A stretch of DNA of 48,920 bases, from the NCBI GenBank assembly GCA_964639885.1, contig CAZXEH010000015.1, positions 1 to 48,920 on the forward strand, read 5' to 3'. The translations under genes and the position numbers were made by a program. Shown piece by piece: positions 7,917-16,259 of this stretch; position 1 is the first letter of the stretch; each line of letters begins with the position of its first letter. Origin of the DNA: JAGNLA01 sp964639885. Lineage in GTDB: Bacteria > Caldisericota > Caldisericia > JAAYUI01. The notes beneath the pieces are model-generated. The model made no database searches and was not told the origin of the DNA. It saw only the letters and a program-made list of their open reading frames with translations.

Positions 7917-8444
7917 ATGGCAGACAGAGAAAGAAGACCGAGGGACCAGGAAGACGAACAGTTCGTCGAACAGATCGTCCAGATCGCCAGGGTCAGCAAG
8001 ACCGTCAAAGGCGGAAAACGCATGAGATTCAGGGTTCTTGTCGTAGTTGGTGACAAAACCCAGGCATCTGTTGGTATCGGTATAGGCAAAGCAAAGGAAA
8101 TCCCGGTAGCAGTCAAGAAGGCTGTCACAAGGGCAAAGAGGGAAATGGTTGCAGTTCCACTCTCTGGAACAACAATTCCACACGACATCATTTCAACCAT
8201 CGGCTCAACCAGGGTCTTCCTCGCACCGGCAGTCCCGGGCACCGGCCTCATAGCTGGCGGCGCGGTTCGAACAGTGCTTGAAAAGGCAGGAGTTAAAGAT
8301 GTCATTTCAAAGGCCCATGGCCCAACAAATGCCGTCAACCTCGCAAAAGCCACCCTCAAGGCACTCCAGGATCTGCGTGAGCCGAAGACTTATGCAGCAT
8401 CAAGGGGAATTTCGGTCTCCCAGATGTTTGGAAGGCAGGCATAA
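7917..8444 (+). CDS. rpsE: 30S ribosomal protein S5
   Basis: 175 residues. The dsRBD-like N-terminal half has KGGKRMRFRVLVVVGD and the C-terminal half has GSTRVFLAPAVPGTGLIAGGAVR, both diagnostic. S5 lies at the mRNA entry and affects decoding accuracy. In most bacteria rpmD follows; here only 2 bases separate the S5 stop from rplO, so L30 is not encoded at this position. Confidence 0.97.
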   Translation: MADRERRPRDQEDEQFVEQIVQIARVSKTVKGGKRMRFRVLVVVGDKTQASVGIGIGKAKEIPVAVKKAVTRAKREMVAVPLSGTTIPHDIISTIGSTRVFLAPAVPGTGLIAGGAVRTVLEKAGVKDVISKAHGPTNAVNLAKATLKALQDLREPKTYAASRGISVSQMFGRQA

Positions 8445-8446
8445 CG

Positions 8447-8950
8447 ATGGCTCTTGACAAACTCACACCCAACGAGGGTTCAAGAAAAGAAAAATGGATC
8501 ATCGGCCGCGGCAATGGCTCAGGTTCAGGCAAGAACTCGGGCTATGGCGACAAAGGCGCAAAGAGGCGCGAAGGTCGCGGCAAAGGCTACGGTTCAGGAT
8601 ACGAAGGCGGACAGACCAGAGCTTACATGAGGCTCCCGAAGATCAGGGGCTGGAGATTCGAACTGGTTGACCCGAAGAAGGTTACTGAAATCAAGCTTGG
8701 TGAACTCAACATAATTCCGGTAGGAACAGATGTCGACATGGACGTTCTCAGGACATACGACCTCGCCAGGAAGACTGACGAATTCTACAAGATTCTCGGT
8801 TCAGGCAAACTCGAGCATGCCCTCAACTTCAAGAGAGCAATGGCAACCAAGTCGTCAATTGAAGCAATCAAGGCAGTTGGCGGATCGGTTGAGCTTTACC
8901 AGAAGCCGAAACTCGTACGCAACAAAAGAACAACCAAACAAGGAGCCTGA
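8447..8950 (+). CDS. rplO: 50S ribosomal protein L15
   Basis: 167 residues with the Gly-rich, basic N-terminal tail (GRGNGSGSGKNSGYG, then KRREGRGKGYGSGYEGGQ) that penetrates 23S rRNA, then the globular L15 domain (LGELNIIPVGTDVDMDVL). Directly follows rpsE without rpmD and precedes secY by two bases, as in most spc operons. Confidence 0.95.
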   Translation: MALDKLTPNEGSRKEKWIIGRGNGSGSGKNSGYGDKGAKRREGRGKGYGSGYEGGQTRAYMRLPKIRGWRFELVDPKKVTEIKLGELNIIPVGTDVDMDVLRTYDLARKTDEFYKILGSGKLEHALNFKRAMATKSSIEAIKAVGGSVELYQKPKLVRNKRTTKQGA

Positions 8951-8952
8951 AG

Positions 8953-10257
8953 ATGTGGAAAACCTTAAAGACCGCTTGGGGCATCGCTGAACTTCGCAAG
9001 AAAATCCTTGTGACACTTGGCCTGTTCCTCCTGTTCCGCCTCGGAACCCACCTCACCCTTCCGGGCATCCAGAGGGCTGTGCTCCACCTTTGGACTGGCC
9101 AGGGCGGTTTCATGGGTCTGCTTGACCTGTTCTCGGGCGGCGCAACATTCAACATCTCACTGCTGGCGCTCTCCGTTGGCCCGTACATCACAAGCTCCAT
9201 CATCATCCAGCTGCTTCAGGGAGTCATTCCGGCACTTGAAAAGCTCGTGAAGGAAGGCGGACTTGAAGGCCAGAGGAAAGTTGCCCAGATCACAAAGTGG
9301 GCGACAGTCGGCCTTGCCACCCTTCAGGGTGCAGGATTCATCTGGGGCATCTACCCGCAGATGATGGCCAGAACTGGAATCAAGATTCCGTTGTTTGTCA
9401 ACGAATCAATCTGGCTACAGATCTACCTTCTGTTCCTCCTTGTGGTCGGCTCATACCTGATCGTCTGGTTGGGCGAAATCATGACCGAATATGGAATCGG
9501 CAACGGTGTTTCGTTGATCATCTTCGCCGGTATCATTTCAAGGATCGTTCCGGGACTCCTCCAGGCCGTCGAAAACATTGGTACCTCGATCACAATCCCG
9601 GGATTCATCATCAGCCTTGCCGTCGTGATTCTGGCAATAGCAGGCATCACGTGGGCGTATGAGGCCGAGCGAAGGATTCCAATCCAGTACGCAAAGAGAA
9701 TTGTTGGCCGCAAGATGGTTGGCGGACAGGCTACATATATGCCTCTTCGCATGATCCAGTCAGGCGTCCTTCCAATAATCTTTGCAAGCTCGTTCATCCA
9801 GTTCCCGGTCGTCCTCGGTATTTTCTTCCCGGCTGGAACCTGGTGGCACACAACCCTCATCCCGGCAATCACCAGCTACAACTCGTGGTGGTACAACGGT
9901 ATTTTCTTCCTTCTGATCGTCTTCTTCACCTACTTCTGGACAGCATTCCAGTATGACCCGAAGAAGATCTCTGAAGACCTGAAGGAATCCGGCGGATTCA
10001 TCCCAGGCGTAAGACCTGGCGAAGCCACCGAGAGCTATTTCAAATCAGTTCTTGCAAAAGTCACCCTCCCGGCATCAATCTTCATTGCATGTCTGGCCAT
10101 CACACCGAACCTTGTAATGAGGGGCAACGCAACCCTTCAGAACATGTTCATCGGTGGAACCGGTATCCTCATCGTCATCGGTGTTGCAATCGAAACTGTC
10201 AACCAGATCGAGAGCTTCATGACAATGAGAAACTACGAGGGATTCCTCAAGAGATAA
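8953..10257 (+). CDS. secY: Preprotein translocase channel subunit SecY
   Basis: 434 residues, a multi-spanning protein with ten expected helices. Diagnostic segments include RLGTHLTLPGI near the start, SLLALSVGPYITSSIIIQLL (helix 2 region, read after the FN), MTEYGIGNGVSLIIFAGI, and the cytosolic loop ERRIPIQYAKR and FNP-like GGQATYMPLRMIQSGVLPIIFASS. It forms the protein-conducting pore with SecE and SecG and is the export route for the large secreted proteins later in the window. AAGGAG precedes the ATG; the stop shares one base with the adk start. Confidence 0.97.
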   Translation: MWKTLKTAWGIAELRKKILVTLGLFLLFRLGTHLTLPGIQRAVLHLWTGQGGFMGLLDLFSGGATFNISLLALSVGPYITSSIIIQLLQGVIPALEKLVKEGGLEGQRKVAQITKWATVGLATLQGAGFIWGIYPQMMARTGIKIPLFVNESIWLQIYLLFLLVVGSYLIVWLGEIMTEYGIGNGVSLIIFAGIISRIVPGLLQAVENIGTSITIPGFIISLAVVILAIAGITWAYEAERRIPIQYAKRIVGRKMVGGQATYMPLRMIQSGVLPIIFASSFIQFPVVLGIFFPAGTWWHTTLIPAITSYNSWWYNGIFFLLIVFFTYFWTAFQYDPKKISEDLKESGGFIPGVRPGEATESYFKSVLAKVTLPASIFIACLAITPNLVMRGNATLQNMFIGGTGILIVIGVAIETVNQIESFMTMRNYEGFLKR

Positions 10258-10877
10258 TGAAGCTGGTACTGCTCGGAGCGCCCGGATCTGGCAAAGGGAC
10301 AATCTCCAGTGAGCTTGAACAGAAGCTCAACGTGAAGACCCTTACGTCATCTGCGGTGCTTCGGGAAGCAGCATCCTCCGGAACGCCTGAAGGACTTCTG
10401 ATGAAGTCCCTGATGGATCAGGGGAAGCTTGTACCGGACAAGATGGTTATCCAGGCCATGCTTGGAAAACTGTTGAAGCTTGACAACTACATTCTTGACG
10501 GTTTCCCAAGGACTGTCGCCCAGGCCGAAGCGCTTGAGGCAGGTCTTGAAGAAGCCGGAACAAAAATCGACTTTGTGATTTATCTGGATTTGCCCTTGGA
10601 GGTTGCAAAACAGCGCAATCTCAAGAGGTTGACATGCCAGGTTTGCAGGTTTTCTCCATTGCCGGGCGAAACCGTCTGTCCGAAATGCGGTGGTGAATTG
10701 GTTAAGAGAGTCGACGACTCGGAAGACGTCATCCTCAGACGGCTTCAGACCTACGTCGATGAAACCTCGCCTCTTGTTGACTTCTATGTTTCCAAGGGTA
10801 AACTATTAAAGATTGATGCCGACGCTTCAGCCGATGTAGTAAGGGAGCGAGTTTTTTCTGCTCTCGGTGTCCAATGA
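10257..10877 (+). CDS. adk: Adenylate kinase with zinc-type lid
   Basis: 206 residues from the ATG overlapping the secY stop (TAATG). Interconverts ATP + AMP and 2 ADP. The P-loop GAPGSGKGT is at residues 8-16, and DGFPRTVAQA at 81-90 is the adenylate kinase signature. The lid carries four cysteines, C127-x2-C130 and C141-x2-C144, a structural zinc site typical of Gram-positive-type Adk. The AMP-site segment reads TSSAVLRE rather than the common STGDMLR; the key Arg is kept. Ends four bases inside map. Confidence 0.95.
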   Translation: MKLVLLGAPGSGKGTISSELEQKLNVKTLTSSAVLREAASSGTPEGLLMKSLMDQGKLVPDKMVIQAMLGKLLKLDNYILDGFPRTVAQAEALEAGLEEAGTKIDFVIYLDLPLEVAKQRNLKRLTCQVCRFSPLPGETVCPKCGGELVKRVDDSEDVILRRLQTYVDETSPLVDFYVSKGKLLKIDADASADVVRERVFSALGVQ

Positions 10878-11620
10878 TCGTCGTCAAGAGCAAACAAGAG
10901 ATTGAATCAATGAAAGCACTGGGTAATCAGTGTGCCCTGATGCTTGGAACTTTGAAAGAATATGCAAAACCCGGTGTCGCCACCATCGAAATCGATGAGC
11001 TGTGCCGCTCCGAATGCCAGAAACTTGGCGTGAGGGCTGCGAGCTTCGGTTATCACGGCTACCCCGGCCACCTGTGCATCTCTCTGAATGAAACCGTGAT
11101 CCACGGCATTCCAGGAAAACGCAGGCTGAAGCCGGAAGACATGGTAAGCCTTGATCTGGTGATCGAGAAAGACGGATTGTACGTCGACTCGACAATCACC
11201 TTCATCGCCGGTGGAAGAGCCAATCCAGTCCAGGAAAAACTGATGTTTGTCTGCCAAAAATCGCTTGAGGCAGGCATCGCAGCAGCAAAACCCGGAAACA
11301 GGATTGGAGACATAGGTTTTGCGGTCCAGCAGGTTGTTGAATCCGCCGGATTCTCTGTCATCCGCGATTTTGTCGGTCACGGTGTCGGTCGTGCAATGCA
11401 CGAGGACCCCCAGATCCCAAACTTCGGAAGACCGGGAACCGGACACATCATCACCCCAGGCATGACCCTCGCAATCGAACCAATGATTGCAGCAGGATCA
11501 TGGAAGGTGACAGTGGAGGATGACGGCTGGACAGCCAATATGAGTGACGGCAAGCCATCGTGCCACTTTGAGCACACGGTCGCGGTGCTTGATACCGAAA
11601 CTATAATTTTAACCATTTGA
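10874..11620 (+). CDS. map: Methionine aminopeptidase, type I
   Basis: 248 residues. Removes the initiator Met from nascent proteins. The five metal ligands of the pita-bread fold are all identifiable by motif: D94 (SLDLVIEKDG), D105 (YVDSTITF), H169 (VGHGVG), E202 (AIEPM) and E233 (HFEHT); the substrate His residues H77 and H176 are present too. Overlaps adk by ATGA. The adk-map-infA order is common in Firmicutes, Actinobacteria and deep-branching phyla. Confidence 0.96.
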   Translation: MIVVKSKQEIESMKALGNQCALMLGTLKEYAKPGVATIEIDELCRSECQKLGVRAASFGYHGYPGHLCISLNETVIHGIPGKRRLKPEDMVSLDLVIEKDGLYVDSTITFIAGGRANPVQEKLMFVCQKSLEAGIAAAKPGNRIGDIGFAVQQVVESAGFSVIRDFVGHGVGRAMHEDPQIPNFGRPGTGHIITPGMTLAIEPMIAAGSWKVTVEDDGWTANMSDGKPSCHFEHTVAVLDTETIILTI

Positions 11621-11637
11621 AAAGAATTGGAGGTTAT

Positions 11638-11856
11638 GTGCCCGAGTCAAAAGACGTAGTAGAAACGGAAGCTGTGGTCCTTGAGACCCTGCCTTCGGCC
11701 ATGTTCAAGGTGAAACTTGCCAATGGCCGTGTGATTCTTGCACACATCAGCGGTAGAATGAGGATGAACTTCATCAGGATACTGCCGGGTGACAAGGTGA
11801 GGCTGGAGCTTTCACCATACGATCTATCGCGCGGACGCATAATCTACAGGCTTTAA
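11638..11856 (+). CDS. infA: Translation initiation factor IF-1
   Basis: 72 residues, the typical IF-1 size, using GTG at 11638 placed 4 bases after GGAGG. A TTG seven codons upstream is also in frame but would overlap map and lacks a ribosome site. The OB-fold signature is clear (VVLETLPSAMFKVKLANGRVILAHISGRMRMNFIRI in segments), ending GDKVRLELSPYDLSRGRIIYR. IF-1 covers the A site during initiation. The second residue is Pro where many IF-1 have Ala or Lys. Confidence 0.95.
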   Translation: MPESKDVVETEAVVLETLPSAMFKVKLANGRVILAHISGRMRMNFIRILPGDKVRLELSPYDLSRGRIIYRL

Positions 11857-11865
11857 GGAGGATAT

Positions 11866-11979
11866 ATGAAGATTAGGGCATCAGTAAAGCCTATATGCGA
11901 AAAGTGCAAAATCATCCGCCGCAACGGCAGGGTGATGGTCATTTGCGAAAACCCAAAACACAAGCAAAGGCAAAAGTAG
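11866..11979 (+). CDS. rpmJ: 50S ribosomal protein L36, zinc form
   Basis: 37 codons plus stop, beginning MKIRASVKPICEKCK, the unmistakable L36 start; too short for most ORF scans. Zinc ligands C11, C14, C27 and H32 are all present, so this is the C+ paralogue. AAGGAGG lies 6 bases before the ATG. It sits between infA and rpsM as in Gram-positive-type clusters. Confidence 0.97.
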   Translation: MKIRASVKPICEKCKIIRRNGRVMVICENPKHKQRQK

Positions 11980-11992
11980 GAGGAGACGTTCA

Positions 11993-12373
11993 ATGCCACG
12001 TATTTCAGGAGTTGACCTGCCAGCCGACAAGCGCATAGACATTTCACTGCGCTATCTGTACGGTATCGGCCCCAAAAATGCCCTTGACATCGTCAAGAAG
12101 TGCGGCTTCGATTCAAACGCAAAGATGAAGGATCTCACAGAAGCCCAGCTTGAGAAGATCAAGGAAGTTCTTGCCAAAGACTATCTGGTCGAAGGAGACT
12201 TGAGGAAAGTTGTCACAATGAACATCAAGAAGCTCATCGACACCGGATCGTACCGCGGTACAAGGCACAAGAGAGGCCTTCCTGTCCGTGGACAGAGAAC
12301 CAGGACGAACGCAAGAACGCGCAAGGGTCCGGCAAAGACAGTCGGCGTGGGCAAAGCAGCCCCAGCAAAGTAG
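11993..12373 (+). CDS. rpsM: 30S ribosomal protein S13
   Basis: 126 residues: PRISGVDLPADKRIDISL N-terminus, helix-two-turn-helix around YGIGPKNALDI, and the basic tail GTRHKRGLPVRGQRTRTNARTRKG that reaches tRNA in the P site. The last dozen residues (VGVGKAAPAK) are a slightly longer, Ala/Lys-rich end than in E. coli. GGAGGAG lies upstream. Confidence 0.97.
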   Translation: MPRISGVDLPADKRIDISLRYLYGIGPKNALDIVKKCGFDSNAKMKDLTEAQLEKIKEVLAKDYLVEGDLRKVVTMNIKKLIDTGSYRGTRHKRGLPVRGQRTRTNARTRKGPAKTVGVGKAAPAK

Positions 12374-12384
12374 AGGTGAACTAA

Positions 12385-12795
12385 ATGGCAACTCCACAAC
12401 CGAAAGCATCAGCAGCAGGCAAGCAGAAAAAGAAAAAAATCAAAACCCTCGTTTCTGAAGGTCGCGTATACATTCATTCAAGCTACAACAACACCATCGT
12501 TTCAGTCACCGACAAAAACGGCGACGTGATCTCATGGTCATCCGGCGGAGCATGCGGCTTCAAGGGCACAAGAAAAGGCACAGCTTTTGCAGCCCAGGTC
12601 GCAGCACAGACGGCATGCAAAAAAGCCCAGGACATGGGCATGAGAGTTGCAAGACTCTTCGTCAAGGGACCTGGCTCCGGCAGGGAAACCGCCATCAGGT
12701 CAATTGGCAACTCCGGCATCGACATTGTCGGCATCAAAGACATAACACCCATCCCGCACAACGGCTGCAGGCCGCCAAAGCAGAGAAGGGTTTAA
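12385..12795 (+). CDS. rpsK: 30S ribosomal protein S11
   Basis: 136 residues. After a basic N-terminal tail of about 20 residues rich in Lys (AAGKQKKKKIKTLVSEG), the S11 body has HSSYNNTIVSVTDKNGDVI, GFKGTRKGTAFAAQ and the C-terminal DITPIPHNGCRPPKQRRV. S11 forms part of the platform near the E site. Eleven bases after rpsM, twelve before rpsD. Confidence 0.97.
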   Translation: MATPQPKASAAGKQKKKKIKTLVSEGRVYIHSSYNNTIVSVTDKNGDVISWSSGGACGFKGTRKGTAFAAQVAAQTACKKAQDMGMRVARLFVKGPGSGRETAIRSIGNSGIDIVGIKDITPIPHNGCRPPKQRRV

Positions 12796-12807
12796 AGGCA
12801 GGACATC

Positions 12808-13440
12808 ATGGGCAGATATATCGGACCAGTCTGCAGGCTCTGCAGAAGAGAAAGATCGAAACTCTACCTCAAGGGCGCCCGTTGCTACGGCTCCAAGTGC
12901 CCGGTAGACCGCAAGCTCGTGCTTCCGGGTCAGCATGGCCCAAAGCAGGGTCTCCGCGGTAAAATGGGAGACTACAACATCCACCTTCGCGAAAAGCAGA
13001 AAGTGAAGAGGATGTATGGCGTGTTCGAAAATGCTTTCGAAAAGTATTTCGTTTCCGCCAAGGGTCAGCGTGAAATTCCAACCGGCGAAAAACTCATGGA
13101 ACTCCTTGAGCGCAGGCTTGACAATGTCGTCTTCAGGGCATCAATGGCCCAGTCCAGGACAATTGCACGCCAGATCGTCAACCACGGTCATGTGAAGGTC
13201 AACGGCAAGAGACTCGATGTTCCGTCATACCAGGTTCGCCCTGGCGACAAGATCGAGATCAAGGAACAGGCCAGAAGCTTTGACATCATTGCTGACAGCA
13301 TCAAATCGCCACTCACACCGCCATCATGGCTCTCGCTTGATTCCAAGAACTTCAAGGTTGAGGTGCTAAGGGTACCGACGATGTCCGACATTGACATTAA
13401 CGCCAACGTCCAGCTCATCGTCGAGTTCTACTCCCGATAA
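12808..13440 (+). CDS. rpsD: 30S ribosomal protein S4, zinc form
   Basis: 210 residues. The N-terminal zinc site has C9, C12, C26 and C31, the C+ form of S4. The S4 RNA-binding domain follows (residues ~95-160: LERRLDNVVFRASMAQSR, then RQIVNHGHVKVNGKRLDVPSYQV). S4 nucleates 30S assembly and in E. coli regulates the alpha operon; no pseudoknot target was searched for. rpoA starts nine bases downstream. Confidence 0.97.
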   Translation: MGRYIGPVCRLCRRERSKLYLKGARCYGSKCPVDRKLVLPGQHGPKQGLRGKMGDYNIHLREKQKVKRMYGVFENAFEKYFVSAKGQREIPTGEKLMELLERRLDNVVFRASMAQSRTIARQIVNHGHVKVNGKRLDVPSYQVRPGDKIEIKEQARSFDIIADSIKSPLTPPSWLSLDSKNFKVEVLRVPTMSDIDINANVQLIVEFYSR

Positions 13441-13449
13441 GGAGGGAAA

Positions 13450-15033
13450 GTGTTCCCATTACCTTCTCTTGAGCTCAAGACAATTGAAGAGGATGCCTTC
13501 CTGGGCAGATACACAATCGAACCGCTTCACCCAGGCTATGGCATCATGATCGGCAACAGCCTCAGGCGTGTTCTCCTGGCCTCAATCCAGGGAGCGGCGC
13601 CAATCGCTGTGAGGATCGAAGGCGTTCCACACGAATTCAGCGTAATCGAAGGCGTGGTGGAGGATGTCGTTCAGGTCGTGCTTAACCTCAAGAAGCTCGT
13701 TGTTGCAATGGATTCTGACGAAGTCAGAACGCTCACGCTCGATGTTTCAGGCGAGAGGGTTGTCACGGCTGCCGACATCATTCCAGATGCTGGCGTGACC
13801 ATCGTCAACCCGGAGCTTCACATCGCCGAGCTTTCCAGCCCGAACTCGCAACTGAGGATGGACATCCTCGTTGCAAAGGGCAGAGGCTACACCCCGACCG
13901 AAAAGAACAAGAGGCCGGACTACCCAATCGGTACCATCTGGATGGATGCCATGTTCACACCGGTGAAGAACGTAAAGTTCATCGTTGAACAGACACTCAT
14001 CGAGCAGTACCTTGATTACGAGCGCCTCAACATAGACATCCTTTGCAACGGAGCAATCCAGCCAAAGGAATCGCTCAATCAGGCACTCCAGATCCTTTCA
14101 GAGTACTACTCCTCGATCGCCCAGCCGGAAATGCTTCGCGACCAGGATGGCGACCTCGAATCCACAATCGACGACAAGCTCGACATGAACCTTGACATCG
14201 TGATCCCGAACATCTCGCCGAAGACCCACCACCTGCTCATCTACGCAGGCGTGAAGACCCTCCGTGACCTTCTCATGAAGGAGCAGACGGACATCTCGGC
14301 AATCAGGGGAATCACCTCGAAGATGCTCAAGGAACTCATCAAGGCAGTCGAAACCACACCGGACTACCCGGTAATCTCACAGTACGCATTCCCGTTCATC
14401 ACGGCTCCTGAAGATGAAGAACTCGAAGAAGAAGTTGAAGAGTCAGAACCGGAAGAAGTGAAAGAACCGGAACCGGCTCCGCAGCCAAAACCGGAACCAA
14501 AGCCGCTTCGTGAAGACCACAAGGAATTCGTTGTAACCAGAAAAGAGCAGAAGGAAGAAGCTCCACCGGTTTCAATGAAGGTTTCCGACCTCAACTTCAC
14601 CCTTGACGACCTGGCTCTTTCCAAGTCGACAAGACAGTTCCTCACATCTGTAAAGATCAACACACTCGACCAGCTTCTCATGAAGTCCAGGAAAGACCTC
14701 ATGACGCTCTCCGGCCACAAGGACAAAGTGGTTCACGAGATCGAAAAGAGGCTTGACCAGCTCGATCTCAAGCTCGTACCGGATCCGATGGATGCAGCCT
14801 CTGAAGAAGAGCGCGTTTCAAAGATCCTCTCGATGACCATCGACGAGTTTAAGGAAGAAGTGGTCATTCCAAAGGCAAACCTCAAGCATATCGAACAGGC
14901 CGGCATCACAACCGTTGGCGGACTGGTTGAGCTTGGAAAATCAGGACTCAAGGGTCAGCTCAAACTGACAGCCAAGACCATTGAAGAAATAGAAAAGAGA
15001 CTCGAAAAAATGGGTCTTGAAATCAAGGAGTGA
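13450..15033 (+). CDS. rpoA: RNA polymerase subunit alpha with three C-terminal alpha-CTD-like domains
   Basis: 527 residues from a GTG start after AAGGAGGG; typical bacterial RpoA is roughly 310-350. Residues ~1-230 are a complete alpha-NTD (YTIEPLHPGYGIMIGNSLRR; VEDVVQVVLNLK), which dimerises and assembles beta and beta-prime. Residues ~243-303 are the first CTD-like helix-hairpin-helix unit. An acidic and Pro-rich linker follows (~316-375, with runs of Glu then PEPAPQPKPEPKP). Two more CTD-like units lie at ~383-443 and ~462-527 (each with the pattern hydrophobic-TxxxLL/LVE ... hxxxhEKRL). By eye the DNA-contact Arg of E. coli (R265) aligns with Lys in unit 1 and is not kept in units 2 and 3. 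The frame is uninterrupted, so this is not an assembly fusion within the window. Confidence 0.95.
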   Translation: MFPLPSLELKTIEEDAFLGRYTIEPLHPGYGIMIGNSLRRVLLASIQGAAPIAVRIEGVPHEFSVIEGVVEDVVQVVLNLKKLVVAMDSDEVRTLTLDVSGERVVTAADIIPDAGVTIVNPELHIAELSSPNSQLRMDILVAKGRGYTPTEKNKRPDYPIGTIWMDAMFTPVKNVKFIVEQTLIEQYLDYERLNIDILCNGAIQPKESLNQALQILSEYYSSIAQPEMLRDQDGDLESTIDDKLDMNLDIVIPNISPKTHHLLIYAGVKTLRDLLMKEQTDISAIRGITSKMLKELIKAVETTPDYPVISQYAFPFITAPEDEELEEEVEESEPEEVKEPEPAPQPKPEPKPLREDHKEFVVTRKEQKEEAPPVSMKVSDLNFTLDDLALSKSTRQFLTSVKINTLDQLLMKSRKDLMTLSGHKDKVVHEIEKRLDQLDLKLVPDPMDAASEEERVSKILSMTIDEFKEEVVIPKANLKHIEQAGITTVGGLVELGKSGLKGQLKLTAKTIEEIEKRLEKMGLEIKE

Positions 15034-15037
15034 CAGC

Positions 15038-15442
15038 ATGAGACACACAAGATCACTTCGCAAGCTTGGAGTATGGAGCAGCTACAGAAAGATGATGCTG
15101 CGCAACCTCGCAACCTCGCTTGTCAAGTACGGCAAAGTGACCACAACCGAAGCCAGGGCAAAAGAACTTCGCAGACAGATTGACTGGATCATGAACGTGG
15201 CCAGCAAGGTCGGACTTCCGCACGACAAGGAATCCATGGATGAAAGGGTTTCCAGACTCCCGGGCAGAAGAGAAGTCTATTCGTTCTTCACAACCAAGGA
15301 AATCGCAAAGAAAGCCCTTGAGGAAGCCCCAAAGAAGTTCACAGGCAAGCTCGGTGGCGGTTACACCAGACAGTTCAAACTTGGTCAGAGAAAAGGCGAT
15401 GGAACAGAGCTTGTTTTGGTCAAGCTCGACTATGAAGCCTGA
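15038..15442 (+). CDS. rplQ: 50S ribosomal protein L17
   Basis: 134 residues from ATG 15038, seven bases after AAGGAG at the rpoA 3' end; an upstream in-frame ATG inside rpoA is not needed. Begins MRHTRSLRKLGVWSSYRKMMLRNLATSL, the L17 signature (read as two parts). A central insertion compared with the shortest L17 versions is suggested by KVGLPHDKESMDERVSRLPG. Closes the alpha operon; its last 11 bases overlap the ABC gene downstream. Confidence 0.95.
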   Translation: MRHTRSLRKLGVWSSYRKMMLRNLATSLVKYGKVTTTEARAKELRRQIDWIMNVASKVGLPHDKESMDERVSRLPGRREVYSFFTTKEIAKKALEEAPKKFTGKLGGGYTRQFKLGQRKGDGTELVLVKLDYEA

Positions 15443-16259
15443 CCTGGTTTCGTTTGAAGACGTAACCTTTATCTACGGCAAATCGAGTGCACCAGCTGTA
15501 AGCGGGTGCACTTTTCGCATTTGTGAGGGAGAGTTTGTTGCCCTTGTTGGCCACAACTCTTCCGGCAAATCCACAATAGCAAAACTTTCCAATGGACTGC
15601 TCCAACCCGATTCAGGCGTTGTCAAAGTCCTTGGTTTGCCCACCTCTGACCAGCAGGCACTTCAGGAAATCAGAAGAAACATTGGCCTTGTCTTCCAGAA
15701 TCCCGACAACCAGACGGTTGCCACACAGGTTGAAGACGATGTCGCCTTTGGCCCTGAAAACATCTGTCTTCCGCCTGACGAAATCAGAAAAAGGGTTGAC
15801 GAAGCGCTTCAAATTGTTGGCATGAGTTCATATTCAAACCATCCGGTCCCGAACCTTTCTGGCGGACAGAAACAGCTTGTGGCAATTGCAGGCGTTCTTG
15901 CCCTCAGACCCAGGCTTATCATTCTCGATGAAGCCACATCACTGCTCGATCCAAAAGGTCGCCAGCAGGTTCTTTCCAAAATCATCCAACTCAACCGTGA
16001 AGGCTATGCCGTTTTGATGATAACCCACAGGATGGAAGAGGTTTTGCTTGCCTCTAGGGTGCTCGTCCTTGAAAAAAGCAGGCTGATTTATGACGGAAAT
16101 CCAGAAGAGCTCTTCCAGAACTCCGATCTCATGCACCGCGCAGGACTCGAACCGCCAGCAATCGTCAGGCTTCACGAAAGGCTTGAAGAGCTTGGCGTGA
16201 ATGTGCCAGTACCGAAAAATAACCAGGAAATCGTAGATTCATTATGCAAATTGAAGTAA
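15432..16259 (+). CDS. ecfA1: ECF transporter ATPase EcfA (first copy)
   Basis: 275 residues from ATG 15432, overlapping rplQ by 11 bases. ABC ATPase with Walker A GHNSSGKST (40-48), Q-loop Q89, signature LSGGQ (142-146), Walker B LIILDE (162-167) and switch His in MITHRMEE. With EcfA2 and EcfT it energises uptake of vitamins or metals by separate S components; no S-component gene is in this window. Note LDEAT after Walker B where most have LDEPT. Position after rplQ is a classic location for the shared ECF module. Confidence 0.93.
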   Translation: MKPDLVSFEDVTFIYGKSSAPAVSGCTFRICEGEFVALVGHNSSGKSTIAKLSNGLLQPDSGVVKVLGLPTSDQQALQEIRRNIGLVFQNPDNQTVATQVEDDVAFGPENICLPPDEIRKRVDEALQIVGMSSYSNHPVPNLSGGQKQLVAIAGVLALRPRLIILDEATSLLDPKGRQQVLSKIIQLNREGYAVLMITHRMEEVLLASRVLVLEKSRLIYDGNPEELFQNSDLMHRAGLEPPAIVRLHERLEELGVNVPVPKNNQEIVDSLCKLK

